From: Hyphomicrobiaceae bacterium UBA7697 | GTDB lineage: Bacteria; Pseudomonadota; Alphaproteobacteria; Rhizobiales; Methyloligellaceae | Assembly: GCA_002482645.1 (NCBI GenBank) | Contig: DLGJ01000001.1 | Coordinates: 201-64,200 of the forward strand | DNA length: 64,000 nt | Direction: 5' to 3' | Shown: positions 9,819 to 18,593 of the stretch, piece by piece | How positions within the stretch are numbered: the first letter of the stretch is position 1 | Layout of the letters: each line of letters opens with the position of its first letter | The notes under the pieces: generated by a model | What the model saw: the letters and a program-made list of their open reading frames with translations, nothing else | The model's database searches: none | What the model was told of the DNA's origin: nothing | Translations under genes and position numbers: made by a program

Positions 9819-10669
9819 GCGGCGCGGACGCGAAATCCTGGGATCGCGATCCCATCCTCACCGTGGAGCATTTGTCCATGCATTTCGGCGGCATCACCGC
9901 CGTGGACGACGTGTCCTTCGCCGTCGGGTGCAAGGACATCACCGCGCTGATCGGCCCGAACGGCGCAGGCAAGACGACCGTCTTCAATTGCATCACCGGC
10001 TTCTACAAGCCGACCGAGGGCATGCTCACGCTCGATGGCAAGGACGGCCCGCCTCGTTTTCTCGAACGCCTCACCGATTACGAGATCAATGCGGACGCGC
10101 GCGTCGCCCGGACCTTTCAGAATATCCGGCTGTTTCCCGGCATGACGGTGTTGGAGAACTTGATGGTCGCGCAGCATAATGGGCTGTCGCGCGCGTCGGG
10201 CTTTTCCTTCGGCGCGATTTTCGGGCTTGGCCGGTTTGGGATCGCCGAGAAGGAAGCGATCGACCTTGCCCGTTACTGGCTCGGCCAAGTGGGGCTCCTG
10301 CCACGCGCCGACGAAGCGGCGGGCAGCCTCGCTTACGGCGATCAGCGGCGTCTGGAGATCGCGCGCGCAATGTGCACCCGGCCCCGGCTCCTCTGTCTCG
10401 ACGAGCCTGCGGCGGGACTCAACGCCAAGGAAAGCGATGCGCTGAATACGCTGCTTCAGGCAATCCGCGACAAGGAAGACACGGCCGTCTTTCTCATCGA
10501 ACACGATATGAGCGTCGTGATGCGCATCTCCGACCACGTGATCGTACTCGACTACGGGAAGAAAATCGCCGACGGAACGCCGGGCGAGGTCCGCAACGAT
10601 CCTCATGTCATAGCGGCCTATCTCGGCGTTTCCGACGAGGACGCGGCCGCGCTAGAGGCGAGGCCATGA
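9815..10669 (+). CDS. livG: branched-chain amino acid ABC transporter ATPase LivG
   Basis: ATP-binding subunit of 284 residues from ATG 9815, chosen because the ATGA overlaps the livM stop. The frame is open further upstream inside livM, but that part is not conserved. Walker A is GPNGAGKTT, the ABC signature is the LivG-type SLAYGDQRR instead of LSGGQ, and Walker B is [12 protein letters not shown] followed by the H-loop IEHDM. It works with LivF as the heterodimeric motor for LivHM. Confidence 0.94.
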   Translation: MSGADAKSWDRDPILTVEHLSMHFGGITAVDDVSFAVGCKDITALIGPNGAGKTTVFNCITGFYKPTEGMLTLDGKDGPPRFLERLTDYEINADARVARTFQNIRLFPGMTVLENLMVAQHNGLSRASGFSFGAIFGLGRFGIAEKEAIDLARYWLGQVGLLPRADEAAGSLAYGDQRRLEIARAMCTRPRLLCLDEPAAGLNAKESDALNTLLQAIRDKEDTAVFLIEHDMSVVMRISDHVIVLDYGKKIADGTPGEVRNDPHVIAAYLGVSDEDAAALEARP

Positions 10670-11415
10670 CCGCGCCGCTCCTCGCACTCGACGGTGTCAC
10701 GGCGGGCTACGGACGGCTTCCGGTGCTGCACGACGTCAGTCTGCAAATCCGCCCCGCCGAGATCGTCGCTCTGATTGGCGCGAACGGCGCGGGCAAGACG
10801 ACGACGATGATGACCATTTGCGGGCGCCCGCGCCTCTCGCACGGCAAGATCGTCTTCGATGGCACCGATATTTCCCAACATCCGACCCATGAGATCGCCC
10901 GGCTCGGAATTTGTCAGTCCCCGGAAGGACGCCGCATCTTCCCGCGCATGACGGTGATGGAAAATCTGCAGATGGGCGCGATCGTCGCGAATACGCCCGA
11001 TGGCTTCGAGTCCGATCTCGCGAGGGTGTTCGCACTCTTCCCGCGCCTGGCGGATCGTTCCAACCAGCGCGGCGGAACATTGTCGGGCGGCGAGCAGCAG
11101 ATGCTCGCCATCGCCCGCGCGCTGATGGGGCGCCCCAAGCTGCTGCTGCTGGACGAACCCTCGCTGGGGCTCGCGCCGCTCGTGGTCAAACAGATCTTCG
11201 AGGCCATCAAGGAGCTCAACGCGCAAGGTCTGACCGTCTTCCTGGTCGAGCAGAACGCCTTTTACGCGCTGAGGCTGGCGAATCGCGGCTACGTGATGGT
11301 CAACGGGCGCATCACCATGACCGGGACCGGCGAGGAACTGCTCGCATCGGAGCATGTGCGCGAGGCGTATCTCGACGGCGCCACGGGACCGGAGAAGGAG
11401 ATTTCGGCATCGTGA
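10666..11415 (+). CDS. livF: branched-chain amino acid ABC transporter ATPase LivF
   Basis: The second ATPase subunit, 249 residues from ATG 10666, which overlaps the livG stop by four bases (ATGA). Walker A is GANGAGKTT, the signature LSGGEQQMLAIARAL, and Walker B LLLLDEPSLGLAP, all standard for LivF. The stop overlaps the GTG of the next small gene (GTGA), extending the tightly coupled operon. Confidence 0.94.
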   Translation: MTAPLLALDGVTAGYGRLPVLHDVSLQIRPAEIVALIGANGAGKTTTMMTICGRPRLSHGKIVFDGTDISQHPTHEIARLGICQSPEGRRIFPRMTVMENLQMGAIVANTPDGFESDLARVFALFPRLADRSNQRGGTLSGGEQQMLAIARALMGRPKLLLLDEPSLGLAPLVVKQIFEAIKELNAQGLTVFLVEQNAFYALRLANRGYVMVNGRITMTGTGEELLASEHVREAYLDGATGPEKEISAS

Positions 11416-11774
11416 CCACGACCGCGCAGACATTGACGCCATGGCTAACCGACAGCGGATTGCGCGCCTTCATCGTCCTGACACTGATGATCGGCGGTGG
11501 CGCGGCGTTCCTCTCCGGGCGCGGTCTTGCCCGTTCTTGGCGGCCTCTGTGGCGGCTGCTATTCTATATGGCGCTGCTCGCCGCTGCGGTGCGCTTCTTC
11601 GATTACGCACTCTTCGAGGGCACGCTGCTGTCCCTATACTACTATGCCGTCACCTACGCGATCCTCGGCGCGGCAGGCTTGCTCGGTTATCGCGCCATGC
11701 GAACGACGCAGATGGTCACGCAGTATCACTGGCTCTACGAACGGACCGGTCCGCTGACCTGGAAGGCACGATAG
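11412..11774 (+). CDS. small membrane protein of the liv operon (DUF6867-like)
   Basis: A 120-residue membrane protein starting at GTG 11412, which overlaps the livF stop by four bases. Three hydrophobic helices are visible (about 18-38, 48-66 and 72-92), ending in a short polar tail. It resembles the DUF6867 family that I know from liv operons of Bradyrhizobium and relatives; the name is from memory. The coupled translation with livF argues that it works with this importer, but no molecular role is known. Confidence 0.75.
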   Translation: MTTTAQTLTPWLTDSGLRAFIVLTLMIGGGAAFLSGRGLARSWRPLWRLLFYMALLAAAVRFFDYALFEGTLLSLYYYAVTYAILGAAGLLGYRAMRTTQMVTQYHWLYERTGPLTWKAR

Positions 11775-11867
11775 AGATAAGCGCCGGCGCCTCGAAGCGC
11801 GAAAGCTTGGCGTTCCCGCGTCGCGTCATTACGTTACCGGGGCACCGACCGCCGAAGGGAGACCGGA

Positions 11868-13010
11868 ATGACGCGTTTGACTGGCCTGCTCGCAATTTTT
11901 GCCTGCGGTCTCGCCCTCGCATCGTGCAAGGGCGAGGAAGACGACACCGTCATCAAGGTCGCCATCGCCGGCCCTCAAACCGGACAATACGCTTCGCTCG
12001 GGACGCAAATGACCGCCGGCGGCGCGACCGCCATCGCCGACATCAATGCCGCCGGCGGCGTGCTCGGCAAGACGCTCAAGCTCGAAATCGGCGACGACGC
12101 CTGCGACCCGAAACAAGCCGTCGCGGTGGCGAACCAGCTGACCGGCGACAACGTGGCCCTCGTGGCCGGACATTTCTGCTCCGGCTCGTCGATCCCGGCA
12201 TCCAACGTCTATGCCGAGAGCAATCTCGTGATGATTTCGCCGGCCTCCACCAACCCCGCGCTCACGGACAAGCGCGCCGGACCGAACATCTACCGCGTCT
12301 GCGGGCGCGACGATAAGCAGGGCGCGGTTGCCGGCGCTTATCTCGCAGAGCATTTCGGCGACAAGAACATCGCCATCATCGACGACAAGACGGCCTATGG
12401 GCGCGGCCTCGCGGACGAAGTGAAGAAAGCCCTCAACGCTAAGGGCGTCCAGGAAGTCTTCCGGGAATCGATCACGGCGGGCGAAAAGGATTATTCGGCG
12501 CTCGTCTCCAAGCTGAAACGTGCCGGCGTCGACGCGCTCTTCATCGGCGGCTATCACACCGAGGCGGGTCTCATCCTGCGGCAGATGCGCGATCAGGACA
12601 TGGATACGGTGCTGATGGGCGGCGACGCGCTGGTCACTCAGGAATATTGGTCGATCACCGGACCCGCCGGCGAAGGCACGTTGATGACCTTCTCTCCGGA
12701 CCCGCGCCAGAACCCCGCCGCGGCGGACGTCGTGAAACGGCTGAAGGCGAAAGGCATCGAGCCGGAAGGCTACGTCCTCTACACCTATGCCGCCGTCCAA
12801 GCTTGGAAGGAGGCCGCCGAGAAGGCCGGGTCCGTCGATGCCCCGGCCGTGGTCAAGGCGCTCAACGAAACCACGATCCACTCGGTGATCGGCGATTTCA
12901 CGTTCGACGAAAAAGGCGATCCCAGCCTGCCACCCTATGCGGTCTATCGCTGGTCGAACGGCACCTATGGCCAGATCGGCCAGCAGGAGAACGCGGCCGC
13001 TCCGGGCTAG
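11868..13010 (+). CDS. livJ: branched-chain amino acid ABC transporter substrate-binding lipoprotein
   Basis: A 380-residue Leu/Ile/Val-binding-protein family receptor (type I periplasmic-binding fold). The mature region begins IKVAIAGPQTGQYASLG and includes the conserved CSGSSIPAS and ISPASTNPAL. The export signal ends in a lipobox, LASC, with Cys20 as the predicted lipid-modified residue. Typical enterobacterial LivJ is soluble and not lipidated. The gene lies 93 bases after the operon's last permease-linked gene and supplies the receptor for LivHMGF. Confidence 0.92.
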   Translation: MTRLTGLLAIFACGLALASCKGEEDDTVIKVAIAGPQTGQYASLGTQMTAGGATAIADINAAGGVLGKTLKLEIGDDACDPKQAVAVANQLTGDNVALVAGHFCSGSSIPASNVYAESNLVMISPASTNPALTDKRAGPNIYRVCGRDDKQGAVAGAYLAEHFGDKNIAIIDDKTAYGRGLADEVKKALNAKGVQEVFRESITAGEKDYSALVSKLKRAGVDALFIGGYHTEAGLILRQMRDQDMDTVLMGGDALVTQEYWSITGPAGEGTLMTFSPDPRQNPAAADVVKRLKAKGIEPEGYVLYTYAAVQAWKEAAEKAGSVDAPAVVKALNETTIHSVIGDFTFDEKGDPSLPPYAVYRWSNGTYGQIGQQENAAAPG

Positions 13011-13040
13011 GCACGCTCCGGCGCCGCTCACACGGCCGCG

Positions 13041-13253
13041 CTACGGGCTCTTGTTCGGCTGCTGCGCGGCGGCGAATTCCGCTTCCAGTTCTTCTTCGAG
13101 GCGCACCAGGTCCTCCGGCAGCGGCATGCCGAAGGCACGCATCTCGTTCAGCTTTTCCCGGATCAGCATATAGAGCTCGTGGCGATCCTCAGGCTGGTTT
13201 TCCATCTGATTGATCAGAAGCGCGAGCTCTGCCTGGAGGTCATCGAATGCCAT
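13041..13253 (-). CDS. conserved small acidic protein, function unknown
   Basis: A 70-residue, strongly helical and acidic protein (start MAFDDLQAEL, end QQPNKSP). A longer frame to 13412 exists, but its extra residues are Cys-rich and lie over the promoter side of the divergent gene, so the start at 13253 is preferred. The middle, MPLPEDLVRLEEELE, looks like an amphipathic helix, which suggests a protein-binding factor. I do not recognise a named family. It converges on the livJ-type gene with only 30 bases between. Confidence 0.7.
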   Translation of the reverse strand: MAFDDLQAELALLINQMENQPEDRHELYMLIREKLNEMRAFGMPLPEDLVRLEEELEAEFAAAQQPNKSP

Positions 13254-13396
13254 GAGCGGGGTGCCTTTCTGTAGAAGGATGCGGATCGGACCACAAAGCG
13301 CGCAGAGCGGCAAGCCTTCCCCATGCGCTCCATTGCAGTTCGGGCGTTTCCCTTGCATATTCCCTTCGCAACCGAGTGCTTGGAGGGAGAGCGGCG

Positions 13397-13885
13397 ATGG
13401 AGAAGCTGACATTCAGCAAGGTGGTCGGGTTTATTCTCGCGGCGGCTTTCGCGATCGTCATCGGGATTTCGACCTGGGCTCTGATGGTCGGGGATTACAT
13501 GAACACGGTCATGACCCAGCAGACCCAGCATACGATCCGCATCGTCGGCTTCGCCGGGTTGCTGGCGGCGCTCGTGACCTGGTGGTGCCAGCGCTTCGTT
13601 GCCCATCGCGGCTTCCTCGTGCGCACCCTGTTCCCGCTGTTCATCTTCCTGGTGGCGTTCTGCAGCTTCGGCGGTTTCCTCCGCTTCGTGTATATCCATG
13701 CGATGTATCCAAGCCAGGCGGACTGGTCCCTCGGGGGCCTCTACGGCGCCTCGGTAAACGACTTCTATACCTTCCTGCTCGACATGCTGCTGCCGCCCCG
13801 GCTCGGCTTCGCGGCTCTCTCCGTCGGCGCGGCCGTCTTTGTGGCCCTGTTCGGAACGCGCGAGCCGAGGACCGTCGAGCTCTAG
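13397..13885 (+). CDS. integral membrane protein, function unknown
   Basis: A 162-residue protein with four predicted membrane helices (about 9-32, 50-66, 78-98 and 132-152). The start at 13397 is preferred because GGAGG lies ten bases upstream. An upstream in-frame ATG at 13376 would add seven residues. I recognise no motif of a known transporter or enzyme. It lies 78 bases before purB on the same strand, so it could share a transcript with it, but it has no obvious role in purine synthesis. Confidence 0.75.
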   Translation: MEKLTFSKVVGFILAAAFAIVIGISTWALMVGDYMNTVMTQQTQHTIRIVGFAGLLAALVTWWCQRFVAHRGFLVRTLFPLFIFLVAFCSFGGFLRFVYIHAMYPSQADWSLGGLYGASVNDFYTFLLDMLLPPRLGFAALSVGAAVFVALFGTREPRTVEL

Positions 13886-13963
13886 ATCGAAGACCAACGC
13901 GAAGTCGCGGCCCCCGCATCTCGGTCGCGGGTGGCCCCGGCTTCCGAAAAGGCCTGAACGCAT

Positions 13964-15259
13964 ATGATTCCGCGCTATAGCCGCTCCCAGATGACGGCCA
14001 TCTGGGAGCCAGAGAATAAATTCCGCATTTGGCTCCGAATCGAAGTCACCGCCGCCGAAGCCATGGCCGGGCTGGGCCTGATTCCGAAGGAGGCCGCGGA
14101 GGCGGCCAAGGCGCGCGGCGGTTTCGACATCGACCGGATCGACGAGATCGAGCGGGAGGTGAAGCACGACGTCATCGCCTTTCTCACCTCCGTCGCCGAG
14201 CATGTGGGGCCCGAGGCCCGTTACCTGCATGCCGGTCTCACCTCTTCCGACGTTCTCGATACCTGCTTCAATATCCAGCTGACCGAAGCGGCGGACATTC
14301 TCATCGCCGATCTCGATGCTCTGCTCGCCGCGCTCAAGTCCCGCGCCCATGAGCACAAATACACGGTCACCGTCGGCCGCAGCCACGGCATCCACGCCGA
14401 ACCCACGACCTTCGGGCTCAAGCTGGCCCAGGCCTATGCCGAGTTCGCCCGCAATCGCGACCGCATGGTCCAGGCCCGCGAGGAGGTGGCGACCTGCGCC
14501 ATCTCGGGCGCGGTGGGCACGTTCGCGCATGTGGATCCGCGCGTCGAAGCCTATGTGGCCGAGAAGCTTGGCCTCCGGCCCGAGCCGATCTCGACCCAAG
14601 TGATCCCGCGCGACCGCCATGCGGCCTTTTTCGCGACGCTCGCCGTGATCGCCAGCTCCGTCGAGCGGATCGCCACCGAAATCCGCCATCTGCAGCGAAC
14701 CGAGGTGCTGGAGGCCGAGGAGTTCTTTTCCGAGGGGCAGAAGGGTTCGTCCGCCATGCCTCACAAGCGCAATCCGGTCTTGTCGGAGAACCTCACGGGC
14801 CTTGCGCGCCTCGTGCGCGGCTATGCGATTCCGGCCCTGGAGAATGTCGCGCTCTGGCACGAGCGGGACATCTCGCACTCGTCCGTCGAGCGGATGATCG
14901 GGCCGGATGCGACGGTCACGCTCGATTTCGCCCTCTCCCGCCTCACGGGCGTGATCGCGGGGCTCGTCGTTTATCCGGAGCGTATGCAGGCCAATATGGA
15001 CCGTCTGGGCGGCCTCATTCACTCCCAGCGCGTCCTGCTGGCGCTCACCAACGCGGGCGTTTCGCGCGAGGACGCCTATCGCCTCGTCCAGCGCAACGCG
15101 ATGAAGGTGTGGCAGGAGAACAAGGACTTCCTCACAGAACTCCTCGCCGATCCGGACGTGACGGCGGCGCTCCCTGCGGAGACGATCCGCGACCAGTTCG
15201 ACCTGGGTTATCACACCAAGCACGTGGACGCGATTTTCGACAGAGTTTTCGGGACTTAA
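13964..15259 (+). CDS. purB: adenylosuccinate lyase
   Basis: PurB removes fumarate from SAICAR and from adenylosuccinate, acting twice in AMP synthesis. The 431-residue protein begins MIPRYSR and has the fumarase/aspartase superfamily signature GSSAMPHKRNP, whose serine lies in the flexible catalytic loop. The upstream active-site blocks TSSDVLDTC and GRSHGIHAEPTTFG are also present. Size and these blocks match the short Bacillus-like PurB subgroup usual in alphaproteobacteria. It begins a purine block but is separated from purC by four genes on the other strand. Confidence 0.96.
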   Translation: MIPRYSRSQMTAIWEPENKFRIWLRIEVTAAEAMAGLGLIPKEAAEAAKARGGFDIDRIDEIEREVKHDVIAFLTSVAEHVGPEARYLHAGLTSSDVLDTCFNIQLTEAADILIADLDALLAALKSRAHEHKYTVTVGRSHGIHAEPTTFGLKLAQAYAEFARNRDRMVQAREEVATCAISGAVGTFAHVDPRVEAYVAEKLGLRPEPISTQVIPRDRHAAFFATLAVIASSVERIATEIRHLQRTEVLEAEEFFSEGQKGSSAMPHKRNPVLSENLTGLARLVRGYAIPALENVALWHERDISHSSVERMIGPDATVTLDFALSRLTGVIAGLVVYPERMQANMDRLGGLIHSQRVLLALTNAGVSREDAYRLVQRNAMKVWQENKDFLTELLADPDVTAALPAETIRDQFDLGYHTKHVDAIFDRVFGT

Positions 15260-15302
15260 CCGTCAGGATCGACGCCGTTCCCCATTCAGGGACATCCCGG
15301 CG

Positions 15303-15839
15303 CTATTCAGGATCGCGAAGAGCCGCGGCGGCCGCTCCGGTGTCGACGTAGCCGACCGGACCACTGTCATACGCACTCGACCCGCGGAAAATATGGGGCA
15401 CATAGCGATAGCGATCGCGCTCCTGCGCCATCATGATGAAACGCCGGCGATAAAATTTGGGCGAGATCGCCGTGTAAGGCGGCATGTCGAAATACCAGTC
15501 GGCCTTGGGATAGTGACCGGCGCGATAGGGATAGTCCGGGAAGATGGGCCAGACCTCCGGCTCCACGACCTCGGCATATCCGCCATTGCCGAGCGCAAGG
15601 CCGCGCTGACTGGCATAACCCTTCCGGCCTTGCCAGATCACGCCGCACCAACCGCCACGGCAGCCCTTGACGTCGACGGGAGCGCCTGCCGGTATGGTGG
15701 CGATGCGGGCATAGCCGGTTCCCGGACCGTTGCGCAGATTGAGCGCCGTCACCGTCGAGGCATCGCGCGCATGAGCCGCGCCGGCAGCGACCAAAAGGCC
15801 CAGGAAACCGCCAATAACGATCCGAACCGCGTGTTTCAT
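15303..15839 (-). CDS. secreted SH3-like domain protein
   Basis: A 178-residue exported protein. The start at 15839 (MKHAVRIVIGG) gives a normal signal peptide ending near AAHA. A longer in-frame start at 15890 would bury it. After the signal comes a bacterial SH3 (SH3b) domain with ALNLRNGPGTGYARI, PAGAPVDVKGC and a WCGV strand, about residues 26-85. The C-terminal half is rich in Tyr, Pro and Arg and looks unstructured. SH3b domains bind peptidoglycan peptides or other wall components, so a periplasmic wall-associated role is likely. Confidence 0.8.
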   Translation of the reverse strand: MKHAVRIVIGGFLGLLVAAGAAHARDASTVTALNLRNGPGTGYARIATIPAGAPVDVKGCRGGWCGVIWQGRKGYASQRGLALGNGGYAEVVEPEVWPIFPDYPYRAGHYPKADWYFDMPPYTAISPKFYRRRFIMMAQERDRYRYVPHIFRGSSAYDSGPVGYVDTGAAAAALRDPE

Positions 15840-16026
15840 TCTCACCACCGAATCCCCGCGCCCCGCAAGTGTTCGCGGGCACTGTCGCACAGAGGCGGAG
15901 AAACGTCAGCCTTCGCAGTGGGTTCGGCGCATTATGCCGTACGGCCTGATGCAAGGATGCAACGGTTTTGAGCCGGGTCGACGCGCGCCAATCGCCGAAT
16001 CCTTCGAGTGGCTTGGCGGGACAGGC

Positions 16027-16785
16027 CTAAGATTTTGAATCAAAAGCGGCGCGGGTCGCCGCTGCGGCGGCGGACAGCCAGCCGGTGTCGGTGCCGACGG
16101 CCACCACGTCCCAGCCTTCCTTCATGCGCGGCTTGGCGAATTCGACGTCGTTGCAGAAGATGAGCGTCATGACGCCCTTCTCGCGTGCCTTGGCCAGGAC
16201 TTCCCTGCCGGCCTCCAGAACTTCCTTCGCCCAGATGTCGATGCTCCCCGTGAGAGCCACGGAGAGGTCGTTCGGGCCGAAGCAGACCATGTCCACGCCA
16301 TCGAGGCCGAGGATGGCGTCGAGGTCGGCGAGCGCGCCTTTGGTCTCGATCTGCGGACAGGCGATGGTGAACCGGTTGGCGGTTTTGAAATAGTCGCCCG
16401 TGGCCCCAATCTTGGCGCGGTACGGGCCCCAGCTGCGATTGCCGCGCGGCGGATACTTGACCGCCTGAACGAAGCTCTCCGCTTCGGCCACATTCTCGAT
16501 AAGAGGGCACATGACCCCTTGCGCGCCCGCGTCCAGCGCCCGGCCCACGAGGCCGGGATCGTTATTGGCGACCCGGACGATGGCGGGCAGCCCCGCCGCC
16601 TTCGCCGCCGTCAGGCAGGACAGCATCGTCTCGTTGCCGCCGGCACCGTGCTGCTGATCGATGGTGACGCAGTCCCATCCGGCATCGCCGATCAACTCGA
16701 CGGCGAGCGGGTTGTTCATCATCAGCCAGGCGTTGAACAGCGTCCGCCGTCTACGGGCCGCGCTGCGGAAAAGGTCCTTGGCCAT
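16027..16785 (-). CDS. HpcH/HpaI family aldolase
   Basis: A 252-residue class II aldolase-like protein of the HpcH/HpaI family (TIM barrel, divalent metal). Such enzymes cleave 4-hydroxy-2-oxoacids to pyruvate and an aldehyde. Family blocks seen are the N-terminal FNAWLMMNNPLAVEL, the substrate/metal loop IDQQHGAG, GAQGVMCPLIEN and the metal-binding stretch CPQIETKGAL (glutamate), then VCFGPNDLSVALTG. The specific substrate cannot be told. It lies downstream of the ATPase zeta gene on the same strand, 73 bases away, with no functional link evident. Confidence 0.85.
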   Translation of the reverse strand: MAKDLFRSAARRRRTLFNAWLMMNNPLAVELIGDAGWDCVTIDQQHGAGGNETMLSCLTAAKAAGLPAIVRVANNDPGLVGRALDAGAQGVMCPLIENVAEAESFVQAVKYPPRGNRSWGPYRAKIGATGDYFKTANRFTIACPQIETKGALADLDAILGLDGVDMVCFGPNDLSVALTGSIDIWAKEVLEAGREVLAKAREKGVMTLIFCNDVEFAKPRMKEGWDVVAVGTDTGWLSAAAAATRAAFDSKS

Positions 16786-16858
16786 GGAATCCCTCTTGGC
16801 CGTGAGGTCCTTCGGACCGGCAGGCTCCTATTTGGGCTTAAAGTCCGGACCTTGGCTC

Positions 16859-17188
16859 CTAAGCCTTGGCCTCGGCTTCGATCTGGCGGGCCGCCTCGAT
16901 CAAAAAGTCCGACATGGCGCGCCGAATCTGGTGATCGGACTGCTCGATGCCGTTGCCGTCGAAATCGGTGCGGATTTTGACGAAAACGTCCTCCTCCCCG
17001 GGCTCCTCCAAATCCGCCTTGATCACTTCGCGGGCGTAGGCTTGGGCGTCATCCCCGGAAAGCCCCATTTTCTCGGCGGCCCAGAGGCCGAGGAGCTTGT
17101 TGCGGCGGGCCATGGCCTTGAACCGCAGTTCCTCGTCGAGGGCGAATTTCTTCTCGTAGCTCTTCTCGCGATCATCGAAGTTCATCAT
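16859..17188 (-). CDS. ATPase inhibitor subunit zeta (DUF1476)
   Basis: A 109-residue member of the DUF1476 family. In Paracoccus the zeta subunit inhibits ATP hydrolysis by the F1F0-ATPase. The conserved N-terminal inhibitory helix is present (FDDREKSYEKKFALDEELRF), followed by the four-helix bundle with KLLGLWAAEKMGLSG. The start at 17188 (MMNFDD) has GGAGG eight bases upstream. A longer start at 17203 has no ribosome-binding site. The gene is divergent from purC, an arrangement I know from other Hyphomicrobiales. Confidence 0.9.
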   Translation of the reverse strand: MMNFDDREKSYEKKFALDEELRFKAMARRNKLLGLWAAEKMGLSGDDAQAYAREVIKADLEEPGEEDVFVKIRTDFDGNGIEQSDHQIRRAMSDFLIEAARQIEAEAKA

Positions 17189-17494
17189 AGGCGCGACCTC
17201 CAAAGCCCCGCTACCCGCGGAGCGCCGTCTGTAAAATTATGGGGAGAAACCCAGCTTTCAAGGGCGGGTGATACCCAAGAACCTGCGGTAAATCAACAAA
17301 TCCGATCGCCGTTCGAAAGGCGTTGCGCGGGACCCAGCCCCGTTGTACGCCCTTTCCCCATAGGCTAATCTCGGTGCGAGATTTCTAGATCGATTCCAGC
17401 GATGGCGATTCTGACGTAACGCGCGGCATGGGGGTTCCCGTTTCCCGCGCTCTTGGCGTTTGACAGTCGTGACTAGCTCTATGAGGAACCCAAA
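17189..17494. other. divergent intergenic region between the ATPase zeta gene and purC
   Basis: About 306 bases that must contain the promoters of both genes. The only marked structure is a perfect inverted repeat with seven-base arms (AATCTCG at 17367-17373, GTG spacer, CGAGATT at 17377-17383). It has no T-run on either side, so it is more like an operator than a terminator. I cannot name the regulator. A TTGACA at 17460-17465 has no matching -10 element at a usable distance. Confidence 0.4.
17367..17383. promoter_or_regulatory. perfect 7-3-7 inverted repeat, candidate operator
   Basis: AATCTCG-GTG-CGAGATT reads identically on both strands apart from the centre. It sits 112 bases before the purC start and about 178 bases before the zeta start, between the two divergent genes. 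A dimeric repressor site is the simplest reading, but a regulator cannot be assigned from one copy. Confidence 0.3.
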
Positions 17495-18265
17495 ATGAAC
17501 CGTCGCCGGCGCGTTTACGAAGGCAAGGCCAAAATCCTCTACGAAGGGCCGGAGCCCGGCACGCTCGTTCAGCACTTCAAGGACGACGCGACCGCCTTCA
17601 ACAACAAGAAGCACGACACGATCGAGGGCAAGGGCGTCCTCAACAACCGGATCTCGGAATATATCTTCGAGCGGCTGAACGAGATCGGCGTGCCGACCCA
17701 TTTCATGAAGCGCCTCAATATGCGCGAACAGCTCATTCGCGAGGTCGAGATCATCCCGCTCGAAGTGGTGATCCGCAACGTCGCCGCCGGGTCGCTGTCG
17801 ACGCGCCTCGGGCTCGAGGAAGGCACCACCCTGCCCCGGTCGATCGTGGAGTTCTACTACAAGGCCGACGAGCTGAACGACCCGATGGTCTCCGAGGAGC
17901 ACATCACCGCGTTCGGCTGGGCCTCGCCGCCGGAGCTGGACGACATGATGTCGCTGGCGCTGCGCATCAACGACTTCCTGACCGGACTGTTTCTCGGCGT
18001 CGGCATCCGCCTCGTCGATTTCAAGATCGAGTTCGGACGCCTGTGGGAAGGCGAGCAAATGCGCATCGTGCTGGCGGACGAGATTTCGCCGGACTGCTGC
18101 CGCCTCTGGGACATCGAAACCCAGAACAAGCTCGATAAGGATCGCTTCCGCCGCGACATGGGCGGCCTCGTCGAGGCCTACCAGGAAGTCGCGCGGCGCC
18201 TCGGCCTGCACACCGAGAACCCGACGCACAGCCGGAGCGGACCTGTCCTGGTTCAATCCAAATAA
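17495..18265 (+). CDS. purC: phosphoribosylaminoimidazole-succinocarboxamide synthase
   Basis: SAICAR synthetase joins CAIR and aspartate with ATP in purine synthesis. The 256-residue protein begins [18 protein letters not shown] and holds the family signatures [14 protein letters not shown] and LVDFKIEFG. The start is set by GAGGAA about eight bases upstream. It opens the purC-purS-purQ-purL operon, followed by purS 43 bases later. Confidence 0.96.
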   Translation: MNRRRRVYEGKAKILYEGPEPGTLVQHFKDDATAFNNKKHDTIEGKGVLNNRISEYIFERLNEIGVPTHFMKRLNMREQLIREVEIIPLEVVIRNVAAGSLSTRLGLEEGTTLPRSIVEFYYKADELNDPMVSEEHITAFGWASPPELDDMMSLALRINDFLTGLFLGVGIRLVDFKIEFGRLWEGEQMRIVLADEISPDCCRLWDIETQNKLDKDRFRRDMGGLVEAYQEVARRLGLHTENPTHSRSGPVLVQSK

Positions 18266-18308
18266 GCGTCGCACGCACGGCATCGGCGTCGGGAATACGA
18301 AGGAAGCC

Positions 18309-18554
18309 ATGAAGGCACGCATTACCATCACGCTGAAATCCGGCGTGCTCGATCCGCAAGGCAAAGCCATCCAAGGCGCGCTGCACGCGCTCGGCTTCGA
18401 TGGCGTCGAGGGCGTTCGTCAGGGGAAATTCATCGAGGTCGAAGTGGCCGAGACGGACCCCGAGAAAGCGCGCGCGGAAATCGAGCGGATGTGCGAGCAG
18501 CTTCTCGCAAACACCATCATCGAGAACTATGCCTATGAGCTCGAGGCGGCATAA
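18309..18554 (+). CDS. purS: phosphoribosylformylglycinamidine synthase subunit PurS
   Basis: PurS (81 residues) is the small scaffold that joins the small PurL and the glutaminase PurQ into a working FGAM synthase. The family pattern is complete: LKSGVLDPQGKAIQGALHAL, then VRQGKFIEVEV, and the C-terminal CEQLLANTIIENY. It lies between purC and purQ, as expected where a three-part enzyme is used. Confidence 0.96.
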   Translation: MKARITITLKSGVLDPQGKAIQGALHALGFDGVEGVRQGKFIEVEVAETDPEKARAEIERMCEQLLANTIIENYAYELEAA

Positions 18555-18593
18555 TCCGGCGGCCTCCGGCGCGCGGGGGGCCTTTCGAGAAAT

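Noticed and set aside
13254..13412. Longer Cys-containing N-terminus for the small acidic protein
   Set aside because: It would overlap the upstream region of the divergent membrane-protein gene, and the extra residues are unlike the acidic helical body.
17460..17494. TTGACA as the purC promoter
   Set aside because: The only TAT-containing hexamer nearby is 14 bases away, too close, and a start would fall inside the ribosome-binding site.
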